Assembly: GCA_002422945.1 (NCBI GenBank)
Contig: DITW01000034.1
Coordinates: forward strand, 1-50,022
Reading direction: 5' to 3'
DNA: 50,022 nucleotides
From: Sphingomonadales bacterium UBA6174
GTDB lineage: Bacteria; Pseudomonadota; Alphaproteobacteria; Sphingomonadales; Sphingomonadaceae
The position numbers and the translations under genes are program-made. This document shows, piece by piece, positions 1-8,522 of this stretch; position 1 is the first letter of the stretch; the number at the start of each line of letters is the position of its first letter. The notes below the pieces were generated by a model. That model ran no database searches and was not told where the DNA came from. It was given only the letters and a program-made list of their open reading frames with translations.

Positions 1-1231
1 GCGTGTTGGGCAGTTCCACCCACTCATACGCATCCGCATAAACTGCGAGATACCATTCGTGTACCTGCTTGGGCTCAATCCCCGCCAGCAGCGCAAAATT
101 CCCCGTCACCATCAGCCGCTGAATATGATGCGCATAAGCTTCCCGCTTCGTCTGTCCGATGGCCGCGCCGAGGCACGCCATGTCTGTCTCACCCGTCCAA
201 TAGAAGTCGGGGATCGGCCGCGTCGCACCAAGAAAATTTAGCTCCACATACTCCGGCATCTTCAACCAATAGATGCCGCGCACATATTCGCGCCAGCCGA
301 TGATCTGGCGGATGAAGCCCTCCGCAGCATTAAGCGGCGCCTTACCCGCGCGATAGGCTGACTCGACCTGTTGGCAGATACGCAACGGATCAAGCAGGCC
401 GCAATTCAGATATTGCGAGATGACGGCATGATAGAGGAACGGCTCGCCCACCAGCATCGCGTCTTGATAATCGCCAAAATGCGGCAGGGCATGTTGGACG
501 AACGCCGCAAAGGCGGCCTCGGCATCGGCGCGGGTGACGGCGAACCAGAACGGCGCAAGATCGCCGAAATGATTGCCGAAACGGGCATCGACCAGCGACA
601 GCACCTCTTGGGTAATGGCATCGGGTGGGCACGATTTGGGCCGGGGCATGAACAGGTTAATGTCCGCTGCCTTTCGGTTTTCGGCATCGAAATTCCATTT
701 GCCGCCCACCGGCTGATCGCCTTCCATCAACAAGCCTGTCTGGCGGCGCATGTCACGGTAGAAATATTCCATCCGCAGTTGCTTGCGGTTTGATGCCCAG
801 TGCTTGAATGCGGCGTGCGTGCATAAGAAGCGATCATCGGGAAGAATATCGACCGGGATCGAAAATTGGGACTGCCACGCCTTCATCATCTCCATCACGC
901 GCCATTCGCCCCCCTCGGTGACGAGGAGGCGGGCGGGTCGATGTGTGGCCACCGCCTGCTCGACCTGCGCGGTAAAACTGCCCTGATTATCGGGCGCATC
1001 CAATTGCACATAATCGACGGTCCAGCCCAAGGCGCGCAGCTCTTCGGCAAAATGGCGCATGGCGGAAAAGAGGAATGCGATCTTCTTTTTGTGATGGCGC
1101 ACATAGGTCGCTTCGTCGTGAAGCTCTGCCATCAGCACGCGGTCGCGCACTGGATCACCAGCGGCAAGGCTGGACAGCGTGGGCGTCAACTGATCGCCCA
1201 GCACAAGGATGAGGTTACGCACGCCCGTCAT
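1..1231 (-). CDS. Cryptochrome/photolyase family protein (FeS-type), 3' end outside window
   Basis: Reading leftward from ATG at 1231 gives at least 410 codons without a stop; the gene runs off the window, so its C-terminus is missing. The protein opens MTGVRNLILVLGDQLTP, and the LVLGDQLT start, the later KHWASNRKQLRMEYFYR stretch and GFIRQIIGWREYVRGIYW are typical of the deoxyribodipyrimidine photolyase-related family (bacterial FeS cryptochrome/photolyase, about 500 residues), flavoproteins that repair UV (6-4) lesions in light or act as light sensors. The iron-sulfur cysteines of that family lie near the C-terminus and are beyond the edge. The start is fixed because an in-frame stop lies at 1280-1282 and no other start occurs between. 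It appears unrelated to the catabolic genes. Confidence 0.88.
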   Translation of the reverse strand, partial: MTGVRNLILVLGDQLTPTLSSLAAGDPVRDRVLMAELHDEATYVRHHKKKIAFLFSAMRHFAEELRALGWTVDYVQLDAPDNQGSFTAQVEQAVATHRPARLLVTEGGEWRVMEMMKAWQSQFSIPVDILPDDRFLCTHAAFKHWASNRKQLRMEYFYRDMRRQTGLLMEGDQPVGGKWNFDAENRKAADINLFMPRPKSCPPDAITQEVLSLVDARFGNHFGDLAPFWFAVTRADAEAAFAAFVQHALPHFGDYQDAMLVGEPFLYHAVISQYLNCGLLDPLRICQQVESAYRAGKAPLNAAEGFIRQIIGWREYVRGIYWLKMPEYVELNFLGATRPIPDFYWTGETDMACLGAAIGQTKREAYAHHIQRLMVTGNFALLAGIEPKQVHEWYLAVYADAYEWVELPNT

Positions 1232-1405
1232 GACGCGCCGCCCAACGTCAACAACGCGGGCGTAGCAGCTAAAAAGGGGTTATTACCGGCAAACCATAAT
1301 ATCATTTTTCCCATGCCGACATCACTACAGCCATCGCTATCTGCTGTCAGTAAGGACATTGGGCGGTATATAACGCCTGTATCATGGCGTCGTCAGGCCG
1401 GAGTA

Positions 1406-1438
1406 GAGGCATTGTCGACACGTTGCCAACAATGCCTC
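1406..1438 (-). terminator. Hairpin downstream of the thiolase gene
   Basis: Perfect 10-bp inverted repeat, GAGGCATTGT at 1406-1415 and ACAATGCCTC at 1429-1438, with a 13-nt loop. It begins 7 nt past the thiolase stop on the minus strand. No T-run follows in either direction, so it is either a weak intrinsic terminator or a 3'-end stabilising hairpin. It separates the thiolase operon from the photolyase gene. Confidence 0.6.
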
Positions 1439-1444
1439 CTTGGT

Positions 1445-2629
1445 TCAGCCAGGGCAGCGTTCGACCACCAATGCGATACCTTGTCCCCCGCCGATGCACA
1501 TCGTGATCAGGCCGTATTGGCCGCCGGTCCGTTGCAATTCATACAGGGTCTTGACCAGCAAAATAGCGCCGGTCGCGCCGACGGGGTGGCCCAGCGAGAT
1601 GCCCGATCCGTTCGGATTGACCTTGTCGGGGTTGAAACCGAGCAATTGCGCCACGCCGCACGCCTGGGCAGCAAAGGCTTCATTGGCTTCGATGACGTCA
1701 ATCTGGTCGAGCGTGAGACCTGCGCGTTCGAGGGCAATCGGCACCGACGTGACCGGACCAAGCCCCATGCGGTCAGGCGCGACGCCGGAATGGCCCCAGC
1801 CTAGGATTTTCGCCATCGGTTTCAGGCCATGTTGATCGACGGCGCGCTGGGATGCCAAAACGACGGCAGCAGCCCCGTCGTTGATCCCGGACGCGTTGCC
1901 CGCGGTGACGGTGCCATCCTTCTTGAACGCAGGCTTCAAGCTGGACAGGCTTTCAACGCTTGTTTCGCCCCGGACATGTTCATCGGTGTCAAAGATGCGC
2001 GTGGCGCGACGGTCTTTGACCTCGATCGGGAGGATCTGGTCCTTGAAGCGGCCTTCCGCCTGCGCGCGTGCGGCGCGGGCGTGGCTTTCGGCGGCGGCGG
2101 CATCCTGTTTCTGGCGCGTGATCTGGAGATCGCTGGCGATATTTTCAGCCGTGATGCCCATATGAAAGCCTTCGAACGGATCGCTCAGGATGCCGACCAG
2201 GGCATCGACCATGTCGATATTACCCATTTTCTGGCCAAAACGCGCGCTGGTCACATGATGCGGCGCGCGCGTCATGCATTCTGCCCCGCCCGCTACCGCG
2301 ATATCGCATTCGTCGAGCGCCAGCATCTGTGCAGCCGAAATAACGGCCTGCACCCCCGAACCGCATAGCCGATTGAGCGTGAGCGCGGGCGACTCGATCG
2401 GCACACCAGCCTCGATCGCAGATACGCGGGCGAGATAGGCATCTGCTGGCTTGGTCTGGATGACATTGCCCATGACGACATGCTGGATGTCGGATGGGGT
2501 GAGGCCCGCGCGGCTGACAGCTTCGCGGATTACCAGCGCGCCGAGTTGTGACGGTGAGAAGTCTTTCAGACTCCCACCAAAATCGCCAATTGCCGTGCGG
2601 GTGCCGGAAACAACATAAACCGGGTTCAT
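1445..2629 (-). CDS. Acetyl-CoA C-acyltransferase (thiolase)
   Basis: A 394-residue thiolase, the usual family length, cleaving 3-ketoacyl-CoA with CoA to acyl-CoA plus acetyl-CoA (or the reverse) in the cytoplasm. The nucleophile cysteine is in NRLCGSG (about residue 89). The active-site histidine is in GHPVGATG and the second cysteine in TMCIGGGQG near the C-terminus. The start chosen is ATG 2629, preceded by AAAGGA at a good distance; an in-frame TTG five codons upstream overlaps that site and is less likely. It is the last gene of the leftward hydrolase-SDR-thiolase operon and the first of three thiolases in the window. Substrate chain length cannot be read from the sequence. Confidence 0.93.
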   Translation of the reverse strand: MNPVYVVSGTRTAIGDFGGSLKDFSPSQLGALVIREAVSRAGLTPSDIQHVVMGNVIQTKPADAYLARVSAIEAGVPIESPALTLNRLCGSGVQAVISAAQMLALDECDIAVAGGAECMTRAPHHVTSARFGQKMGNIDMVDALVGILSDPFEGFHMGITAENIASDLQITRQKQDAAAAESHARAARAQAEGRFKDQILPIEVKDRRATRIFDTDEHVRGETSVESLSSLKPAFKKDGTVTAGNASGINDGAAAVVLASQRAVDQHGLKPMAKILGWGHSGVAPDRMGLGPVTSVPIALERAGLTLDQIDVIEANEAFAAQACGVAQLLGFNPDKVNPNGSGISLGHPVGATGAILLVKTLYELQRTGGQYGLITMCIGGGQGIALVVERCPG

Positions 2630-2683
2630 CAAGAGTCCTTTCAAGGGGCAGCTATGTGATCAATAAGATGACGTGCCGCTGGT

Positions 2684-3430
2684 TCAAGCGGCGATCATGC
2701 CGCCATCTATCACATGTTCCGTCCCGGTGATAAATGAAGATTCATCCGAGGCGAGGAAGATGGCGAGGTTGGAAATCTCGGCGACCTCTGCAAAGCGCCG
2801 CAGTGGAATATCAACCGCCGCGCCACCGCCATCTTCATCAGTTGCGGCCACCATCATCGGCGTTTTGACATAGCCGGGGTGGATCGAATTCACCCGGATA
2901 TTGTTGGGACCATATTCCACTGCAGCCTGTTTGGTCATGCCGCGCACCGCGAATTTGCTGCCGACATAGGCCAGATTGGGCGACCCAATATTGGCAACCA
3001 TCCCAGAGATGGATGAAATGTTGAGGATTGACCCGCCTTTTGCCGCGACCATTGCCGGCAGCACAGCCTTCATCCCCAGAAATACGCCGGTCTGATTGAC
3101 AGCACACACCTTCAGATAATCATCCAGCGTCATTTCGCCGGTTTTTTTGATAGGTCCGATGATCCCGGCATTGTTGACGAGGACATTAATCGTGCCGAAC
3201 TTCGCTTCGCCAAGTGCCACGACATTTGCCCAGTCGGATTCGCTGGCGACGTCATGCCGGATGAACATGGCATTCGGGCCGAGCGCGGCGGCGATGGCTT
3301 GGCCGTCCACTTCGTTGAGGTCGGTCAAAATGACTTTCGCCCCTTCCCGGACAAAGGCCTTGGCATGTTCTTCGCCCATGCCCTGCGAGGCGCCGGTGAC
3401 AATCGCGACTTTCCCTGACAGACGGTTCAT
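2684..3430 (-). CDS. Short-chain dehydrogenase/reductase (classical SDR)
   Basis: About 248 residues, a classical NAD(P)-dependent SDR interconverting a hydroxyl and a ketone. Visible are the cofactor motif TGASQGMG near the N-terminus, the NNAGI structural motif, serine-containing NISSISG and the catalytic YVGSK. An acidic residue after the second strand (LTDLNE) points to NAD(H). The sequence style resembles 3-alpha/20-beta-hydroxysteroid dehydrogenase-like SDRs, but that does not define the substrate. The start chosen is ATG 3430, with GGAGAAG seven bases upstream; another ATG five codons upstream lacks a site. It lies between the hydrolase and thiolase genes in one operon, as expected for oxidising an alcohol freed or made by neighbouring enzymes. 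Confidence 0.92.
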   Translation of the reverse strand: MNRLSGKVAIVTGASQGMGEEHAKAFVREGAKVILTDLNEVDGQAIAAALGPNAMFIRHDVASESDWANVVALGEAKFGTINVLVNNAGIIGPIKKTGEMTLDDYLKVCAVNQTGVFLGMKAVLPAMVAAKGGSILNISSISGMVANIGSPNLAYVGSKFAVRGMTKQAAVEYGPNNIRVNSIHPGYVKTPMMVAATDEDGGGAAVDIPLRRFAEVAEISNLAIFLASDESSFITGTEHVIDGGMIAA

Positions 3431-3488
3431 TTCACTCTTCTCCATGGTTTGTTATTTGGTTCACTTTGTATTGGAATAATAATGATTT

Positions 3489-4445
3489 CTATGTTGCGAA
3501 GCTCGCGTTGATGTCCGTGGCGACGTCTGAAATCGCGCGGCTGGCGATGGGTGTGACGGCGGACAGGCTGGCAAAGCCATGTATCATGCCGAGATAGCGT
3601 CGCCCGGTGGCCGTGACGCCGGCGTTACGCAGGGCAAGGAGAAACTTTTCACCCTCATCGCGCAAGGGGTCGAATTCGGCGGTGATGACAGTCATATTCG
3701 GCAGCCCCGCCAAATCGGCCTGCATCACAGCGGCCAGCGGATTTGCGGTGTCGTGTTCACCGCCCAGATAGCATGACCAGAACCAGCGCATGACGTCGCT
3801 TGTCAGAAAATAACCATTGCCGAATTGTGCCATCGAGGGGCTGGCGCAACCGGGATCGATGGCAGGATATAATAAGGCGACATGGCGCACAGAAGGACCA
3901 TTCGCGCGGGCCAGCAAGGCCGTGGCGACGGCGAGATTGCCGCCTGCGCTATCGCCGCACAGGGCAATTCTGGACGGATCGAGGCCGAGGCGTGCGGCAT
4001 TGGCCGCCGCCCATGCCAATGCACGCTCACAGTCGGTCAGTGGGCCGGGAAAAGGCGATTCGGGCGACAGGCGATAATCGACCGCCAGCACTGCTGCCCC
4101 GGCTGCAATCGCAAGTTCATGGCACATGGCGTCATGGGTTTCGAGTGAGCCGACCACAAATCCGCCGCCATGGAAAAACAGAATGATCGGCAGTGCTGGG
4201 CGATCGCTGCTGCGATAGAGGCGCAGTGGAATCTCATGGCCATCACCCATAACCGTGAATGATTCTACCGCATGTGCCTTGGGCGCATCTGGCCTACTGG
4301 CCGCCAGCATGCCGCCATCCAGCGCGCGGCGGAAGCCGGCCAGCGATGCGTTGTCGGCCGGTGGCCGCAGCATCGCCCGAGGATCGGACAGCATTGCCGA
4401 AAAGCAGGGGTCTATTCCTGCCTGACTCCAAAAACCCGATGACAT
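3489..4445 (-). CDS. Alpha/beta hydrolase, hormone-sensitive-lipase (Aes-like) family
   Basis: About 318 residues with the hallmarks of the HSL-type esterase family: the oxyanion-hole motif HGGGFVVGS, the nucleophile elbow GDSAGGNLA, the acid AEFDPLRDEG and the histidine in MIHGFASL. It probably hydrolyses a carboxylic ester or lactone in the cytoplasm; a lactone produced by the Baeyer-Villiger enzymes in this window is an attractive but unproven substrate. The start chosen is ATG 4445; a GTG at 4484 would add 13 residues but has no ribosome-binding site and would overlap the likely transcript start. It is the first gene of the leftward operon, divergent from the TetR gene with a palindromic operator between them. 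Confidence 0.9.
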   Translation of the reverse strand: MSSGFWSQAGIDPCFSAMLSDPRAMLRPPADNASLAGFRRALDGGMLAASRPDAPKAHAVESFTVMGDGHEIPLRLYRSSDRPALPIILFFHGGGFVVGSLETHDAMCHELAIAAGAAVLAVDYRLSPESPFPGPLTDCERALAWAAANAARLGLDPSRIALCGDSAGGNLAVATALLARANGPSVRHVALLYPAIDPGCASPSMAQFGNGYFLTSDVMRWFWSCYLGGEHDTANPLAAVMQADLAGLPNMTVITAEFDPLRDEGEKFLLALRNAGVTATGRRYLGMIHGFASLSAVTPIASRAISDVATDINASFAT

Positions 4446-4499
4446 CCGTCCAGAAACTCTCTTGAGAACGGTGGCGCTGCCCACCCTAGCTATTGCCGC

Positions 4500-4565
4500 A
4501 GCTAGAGGGAATTCGCGTAAAAAGTCAACAATGGTGTTGAGAAAAAGCGCAGGACATCATATTGA
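4500..4565. promoter_or_regulatory. Overlapping divergent promoters for hydrolase operon and TetR gene
   Basis: On the minus strand TTGACT (4528-4523) and CTAGCT (4505-4500) are separated by 17 bp and would drive the hydrolase operon. On the plus strand TTGAGA (4537-4542) and TATTGA (4560-4565), also 17 bp apart, would drive the TetR gene. The two -35 hexamers are the two arms of the palindrome at 4524-4541, so one bound repressor would block both. The hexamers are read by eye and their matches to sigma-70 consensus are only moderate. Confidence 0.5.
4524..4541. promoter_or_regulatory. Operator-like palindrome, site A
   Basis: GTCAACA-atgg-TGTTGAg: 6 of 7 arm positions pair around a 4-bp centre. 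It sits midway between the divergent hydrolase and TetR genes, where an autoregulatory TetR operator is expected. The same architecture recurs at 5520, 12056, 12415 and 17169. Confidence 0.65.
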
Positions 4566-4628
4566 GCATATGAACTGCGAGTGATAGGTGCCGCCCAAGT
4601 CTTTGTAACAGATTGACCGAGAAAAGAT

Positions 4629-5288
4629 ATGCCGACGAAAGATGCGAGTGAAATCAGTAAGCGGCGCCGGGCTTTAAAAGAAGATCCCAAGGTGAAATAT
4701 AAGGCGCGTCGGCAGGAGATTGCGGAGGCTGCGGTGCGCGTCTTCAACCGTGTCGGCTTTGAACGCGCCAGCCTGAAAGCGGTTGCAGAGGAGATGGGGG
4801 CGGACCGCGCCTCTCTATATTATTACATCTCGTCCAAGGAGGAGTTGTTCGATGAAGTGGTCCGGACCGTTGTGGAGCGCAACCTTGCCCTGACGAAACG
4901 CATCGAATCGAGCAATTTGAGCCCGCGCCGGAAACTTCGGGATCTCATCATGGCGCTGATGGGCTCTTATGGCGAGCATTACCCGTTGTTTTATATCTAT
5001 ATTCGTGAAAATCTGAGTCATGTCAGCGGGTCGCGACACGAATGGTCGCGGGATATGCGCGAATTGAATCGCCAGACGACCGAGGCCGTGATCTCGATTA
5101 TCGAGCAGGGCTATGCGGATAAGAGTTTCCGCAATGTCGGCTCGCCACGGGTCGTCGCTTATGGCGTGCTTGGCATTGTGGGCTGGACCTATCGCTGGTA
5201 CCGCCCGGATCAGAGCGATGTCAGCGCAGAAGAAATCGGCAAGACCTATGCCGAATTGATCCTGTCAGGGATTGAATCTCCTTATTAA
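4629..5288 (+). CDS. TetR/AcrR family transcriptional regulator
   Basis: 219 residues, typical TetR length. After a basic lysine/arginine-rich lead of about 27 residues come the DNA-binding helices; the helix-turn-helix spans roughly residues 48-71, with recognition-helix signature RASLYYYISSKEELF. The remainder is helical and would be the ligand-binding and dimerisation domain. Such proteins usually repress, and release DNA on binding a pathway intermediate, often an acyl-CoA in catabolic clusters. It is divergent from the hydrolase operon with palindrome site A between, and that motif is repeated before other units in this window, so it may be the local master regulator. The ligand is unknown. 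ATG 4629 is the natural start, although its ribosome-binding site is poor. Confidence 0.92.
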   Translation: MPTKDASEISKRRRALKEDPKVKYKARRQEIAEAAVRVFNRVGFERASLKAVAEEMGADRASLYYYISSKEELFDEVVRTVVERNLALTKRIESSNLSPRRKLRDLIMALMGSYGEHYPLFYIYIRENLSHVSGSRHEWSRDMRELNRQTTEAVISIIEQGYADKSFRNVGSPRVVAYGVLGIVGWTYRWYRPDQSDVSAEEIGKTYAELILSGIESPY

Positions 5289-5749
5289 TCATTTATTTAT
5301 TGCTCGGGTGATTATAGGCCGGAAACGTGCCTTTAGAATGTGCCTGCCAGCCGTCGCCGCTGCCTTTGCCGCTTGTGATGCGGGTATTGACGGCTGGGGA
5401 TTCGGCGCGCATCCTTGTGTCTTGGCCATGATAATGAACTGTGGATCATCCATATTTATGATTATATATCAATAATATGAGTGTTGAATTGACGCTTTCG
5501 GATATGGCGCTGATTAAAATTTAACGATACTGTTGACAAATCCTTTACCGGGTTGATATTCTTTGCGACGATGAACCTGTGGACGCCTGTTTTTTGACGG
5601 TGATCAGGCATTAAAAGAACATCCACGGGAGAGTGGCAGCCAATTGAACCCGCAGGCGGTCGTCATAGGCAGCGGCTTTGTTACCCGTATCATCCCCATT
5701 CCAGCCGCGTGTCGGTGATGCTGAAAAAGTTTATCCTGAGAGGTCGAAA
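5289..5749. other. 461-bp intergenic control region
   Basis: No convincing gene is present; the short open frame at 5272-5475 lacks a ribosome-binding site and family features. It holds an A+T-rich stretch around 5440-5480, the operator-like site C at 5520-5537, a promoter candidate (TTGACA 5533-5538, 16 bp, GATATT 5555-5560) and a leader of roughly 180 bases before the gene at 5750. Confidence 0.6.
5520..5537 (+). promoter_or_regulatory. Operator-like palindrome, site C, over a -35 element
   Basis: TTTAACG-atac-TGTTGAC, an imperfect palindrome with the same 7-4-7 layout as site A. Its right arm contains TTGACA (5533-5538), the -35 of a probable promoter with GATATT 16 bp downstream. The arms and the following AAA are identical to site D at 12415; only the 4-bp centre differs. 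Confidence 0.6.
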
Positions 5750-6745
5750 ATGATTACGCTCGATGACTTCAAATTCCATCCCTGTGATCCTACCGATAAA
5801 TTATGGACAGAGACGCTGTTCTTGATTTTTTCTGTGCCGGAAGAGGGGATTAGCGGTAATCTCTATACGCTGGCGCGGCCAAATCTCGGCATTTGCCATA
5901 GCTCTATCGAAATCCATAAAGGGTTTAGCCTGCATCCTTGGCAGATCGAGCATAATGACGCGCAGATGCACCTGTCTTGCCCCGAGCGTTTTGACAATTT
6001 CACGCTGGATAATGGCCTGTCATTCCAGGCGATCAGCGCCCGGGAATGCGCGTTCCAATATCAATCGCTGGATGGCAATTGTTCGTTGGACGTGACGTTC
6101 AACGCTGTGTGCGATCCCTTTGACCCGCATGATGCGAATGAAAATCCCTTGATCAGCTCGGCCAAGGTGGCGGGATATGATGGCTGGAATACCGGGCATA
6201 TGGAAAGCAAGGGCCGGGTGACTGGCACGCTTACGATGCATGGGCGCGAGTATCAAATCAACTGCATCGACGGCATGGACAAGAGTTGGGGGCAGCGCAA
6301 GGACTGGGGAAGCAAGGGCGCGACTTGGGTCCATGTGAATCTGGGTGATGACCTTGGCGCATTTCTGGTGTTGGGACTGGATTTCGACAATAAGGAAGTG
6401 GTGTATGGCCCGTTCAACTTCGGGTTTCTCGCCATCAACGGGGAGCGTCGGCCAATAGTCAAGGCGTCGATGCGGGCGCAGCGGTTCGATATGCTTGTCA
6501 TGCGCGCGGAGGTCGAGTTTGAGGATGACCGTGGCAATTGTTATTCAGCGGTCGGCACGACTGTCGCGGCGGCCCCTTGGTATAATTTCAATCCTTCCAG
6601 CGCGGCATTCCAGACCCTGATGCGGTGGGAAAGTGGATCGCGCGTGGGATATAGCCACATTGCGGATTTCACGGGCCTGAGTTTCCTCTCAAAGGGCATG
6701 GCCGACCGCCATGACATCGGGGCAAGGGTGTTGAAGAATGACTGA
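5750..6745 (+). CDS. DUF7064/DUF7065-like (AttH-type lipocalin-fold) protein
   Basis: About 331 residues with no signal peptide or membrane segment. The sequence is rich in beta-strand patterns and carries GMDKSWGQRKDWG around residue 183, resembling the RDHSWG-R motif I associate with the DUF7064/DUF7065 pair, which are relatives of AttH/hydroxyneurosporene-synthase lipocalin-like proteins. The catalytic role is unknown. ATG 5750 is chosen because GAGAGG lies six bases upstream; an earlier in-frame start at 5678 has no site. It overlaps the next gene by 8 bp. The kinase-like neighbour suggests a joint action on a hydroxylated lipid or terpenoid, but this is inference. Confidence 0.75.
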   Translation: MITLDDFKFHPCDPTDKLWTETLFLIFSVPEEGISGNLYTLARPNLGICHSSIEIHKGFSLHPWQIEHNDAQMHLSCPERFDNFTLDNGLSFQAISARECAFQYQSLDGNCSLDVTFNAVCDPFDPHDANENPLISSAKVAGYDGWNTGHMESKGRVTGTLTMHGREYQINCIDGMDKSWGQRKDWGSKGATWVHVNLGDDLGAFLVLGLDFDNKEVVYGPFNFGFLAINGERRPIVKASMRAQRFDMLVMRAEVEFEDDRGNCYSAVGTTVAAAPWYNFNPSSAAFQTLMRWESGSRVGYSHIADFTGLSFLSKGMADRHDIGARVLKND

Positions 6746-7967
6746 CGCTGCAATCGCGACGGACATCAGGAGCAAGCCTACAGACGCGTTTATCGATGAT
6801 ATACGCAACCGATTTCCGACTGAAAAAGAAATCGACGTGGTGCTCACGCGCAAGATGCGGCGCCGCAATGGCACGATGTTTCAGGCTGTCAGCCTTGAGA
6901 CGTTGGTCGCTGGGACGCATCGGTTGATTGCCGACAGGCTTGGATATGCCATCGAGATCAAAGATGCGCGCTGGTTGTCCGGCGGGGCATCCAAGTTGCA
7001 GATGGTGTTCAACCTCAAATGGCGTGGTGAAAACGGCACGGCTGAACAGGAAGTCGTCACCCCGATGGTGCTGCGTATGGAGCCTGCCGCATCCGTCACT
7101 GAATCGAGCCGTCGCCGCGAGTTCGAGGTCATTCGTGCGGTGGAAGGCGCAGTCCCTGTTCCCCACGCCTATTGGATGGACCCTGACGCGTCTTTCCTGC
7201 CATATCCTGCGATGGTTTCCGGATTTGCCACAGGGGTTGCCAAACCGTCGCATGATGCCGGTAAGGTCACGGGGCTGGGCCAGAATTACGGCCCCAGCTT
7301 GCGCGCGAAACTGGCGCCTCAATTCGTTGATTATCTCGCGAAAATTCACAAATTATCGGTTGAAGATGGCCTGATGATGCCGAGCTTCGATCGCCCGGTT
7401 GTGGGGTCGAACCTGTCCGTGATCAAGCAGGTCAACGCAGCGCGTCGGATCTGGGAAGAGGACCGGGTAGAAGATGAGCCGGTGCTGGCGGTGGTGTATA
7501 AATATCTGATCCGCCATGCGCCGCCGCTTGACCATGTGTCGATTGTCCATGGCGATTATCGCAGCGGTAATTTTCTGTTCGATGAAGGCCGTGGCGAAAT
7601 TACAGCCTTGCTCGATTGGGAAGGGGCGGTTCTTGGGGATCGGCATCAGGATCTGACCTATGCGGCCTTGCCTATTTTTCAGCATTATGGCGAGGATGAA
7701 AAGACCGTTTTATGCTCGGGCATGATGGCGCAATCTGATTTCTTCGCCGCATATGAAAAGGCGTCCGGCTTGCCGGTCGATCCATTCCGCATTCAATATT
7801 ACGCCCTCTTCAATCGCTACCTCGTCTCGATTCTCCTGCTCGCCGCTTCCGCGCGGGCGGCGCGTTGTGCGGCCACCCATCAGGATGTGCTACTCAATCA
7901 CGTATCGGGCATGGGCTATCTCGCATTGTCGGAGTTGCGAGACTATTTTAAGGACATGTCAAAATGA
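6738..7967 (+). CDS. Phosphotransferase family protein (APH/ACAD10-like kinase fold)
   Basis: 409 residues. The C-terminal half has the aminoglycoside-phosphotransferase/choline-kinase signatures: HGDYRSGNFLF (Brenner motif with catalytic Asp and Asn) and LLDWEGAVLGDRHQDL (metal-binding Asp). In catabolic clusters such enzymes can phosphorylate hydroxylated acyl-CoA, as in the ACAD10/11 4-hydroxyacyl-CoA route; a small-molecule alcohol substrate is more likely here than an antibiotic, judging by context. The start overlaps the stop of the preceding gene by 8 bp, and the gene overlaps the next by ATGA, so the three are probably translationally coupled. Confidence 0.85.
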   Translation: MTDAAIATDIRSKPTDAFIDDIRNRFPTEKEIDVVLTRKMRRRNGTMFQAVSLETLVAGTHRLIADRLGYAIEIKDARWLSGGASKLQMVFNLKWRGENGTAEQEVVTPMVLRMEPAASVTESSRRREFEVIRAVEGAVPVPHAYWMDPDASFLPYPAMVSGFATGVAKPSHDAGKVTGLGQNYGPSLRAKLAPQFVDYLAKIHKLSVEDGLMMPSFDRPVVGSNLSVIKQVNAARRIWEEDRVEDEPVLAVVYKYLIRHAPPLDHVSIVHGDYRSGNFLFDEGRGEITALLDWEGAVLGDRHQDLTYAALPIFQHYGEDEKTVLCSGMMAQSDFFAAYEKASGLPVDPFRIQYYALFNRYLVSILLLAASARAARCAATHQDVLLNHVSGMGYLALSELRDYFKDMSK

Positions 7968-8482
7968 TCCAGACCGCCGAAACACAGTTGCAGGTCGCGC
8001 AAAGGGCGCTGAGCGAAACGGTGCTGCCCGCCCTTGCTGGCGCGGAGAAGCATGTGATCGAGCAATTGCAACTGACTATGGCAGCCTTGGCTTTCATGCA
8101 GCAGCGATTGCCATATGTCCGGCGTTATTACCGGCATGTGCTGCAATCCTATCTCGATATGGCAGATGCGATGATCGATGTGTTGAAATCGCACGGGCAA
8201 GGCGCGCCGGATGAAGTGACGGCAATATGCGCAAAGGGGCAGGCGGCGCTGCAAGATCCTGAAGCCGAGGATGCGGATTATCAGGACATCACGGCTGCAT
8301 TGCGTAGCGCCATTGCGGGGGTATCGGTTGCGGCGCAAGGCACCGATCATGAAGCGGCACTCGATGCTGTGATCATTGATCTGAGTGGCCCAATTCTTGT
8401 CGGTGAAAGAGTGTGGTGCAGCCCCCTTGGCTTTGAATTGCGCCCGCAAGACCTGCCGACACCCGCATGGATGACGCGCTGA
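7964..8482 (+). CDS. Small helical protein of unknown function
   Basis: 172 residues, not recognised. It is predicted mostly alpha-helical from its pattern, with alanine- and glutamine-rich stretches and a region around residues 44-70 (LPYVRRYYRHVLQSYLDM). No signal peptide, membrane segment or metal motif is evident. The start codon overlaps the stop of the phosphotransferase gene (ATGA), which implies coupled expression and perhaps a complex with that kinase. An acidic stretch near residue 100 precedes another helical segment. An accessory subunit is plausible, but function is not known. Confidence 0.7.
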   Translation: MIQTAETQLQVAQRALSETVLPALAGAEKHVIEQLQLTMAALAFMQQRLPYVRRYYRHVLQSYLDMADAMIDVLKSHGQGAPDEVTAICAKGQAALQDPEAEDADYQDITAALRSAIAGVSVAAQGTDHEAALDAVIIDLSGPILVGERVWCSPLGFELRPQDLPTPAWMTR

Positions 8483-8522
8483 ATATTTTCGTCATAGCTA
8501 TTGCATAGGGGAGCGGCCGGAC

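Noticed and set aside
5272..5475. Small open frame after the TetR gene
   Set aside because: It starts inside the TetR gene, lacks a ribosome-binding site and has no family features.
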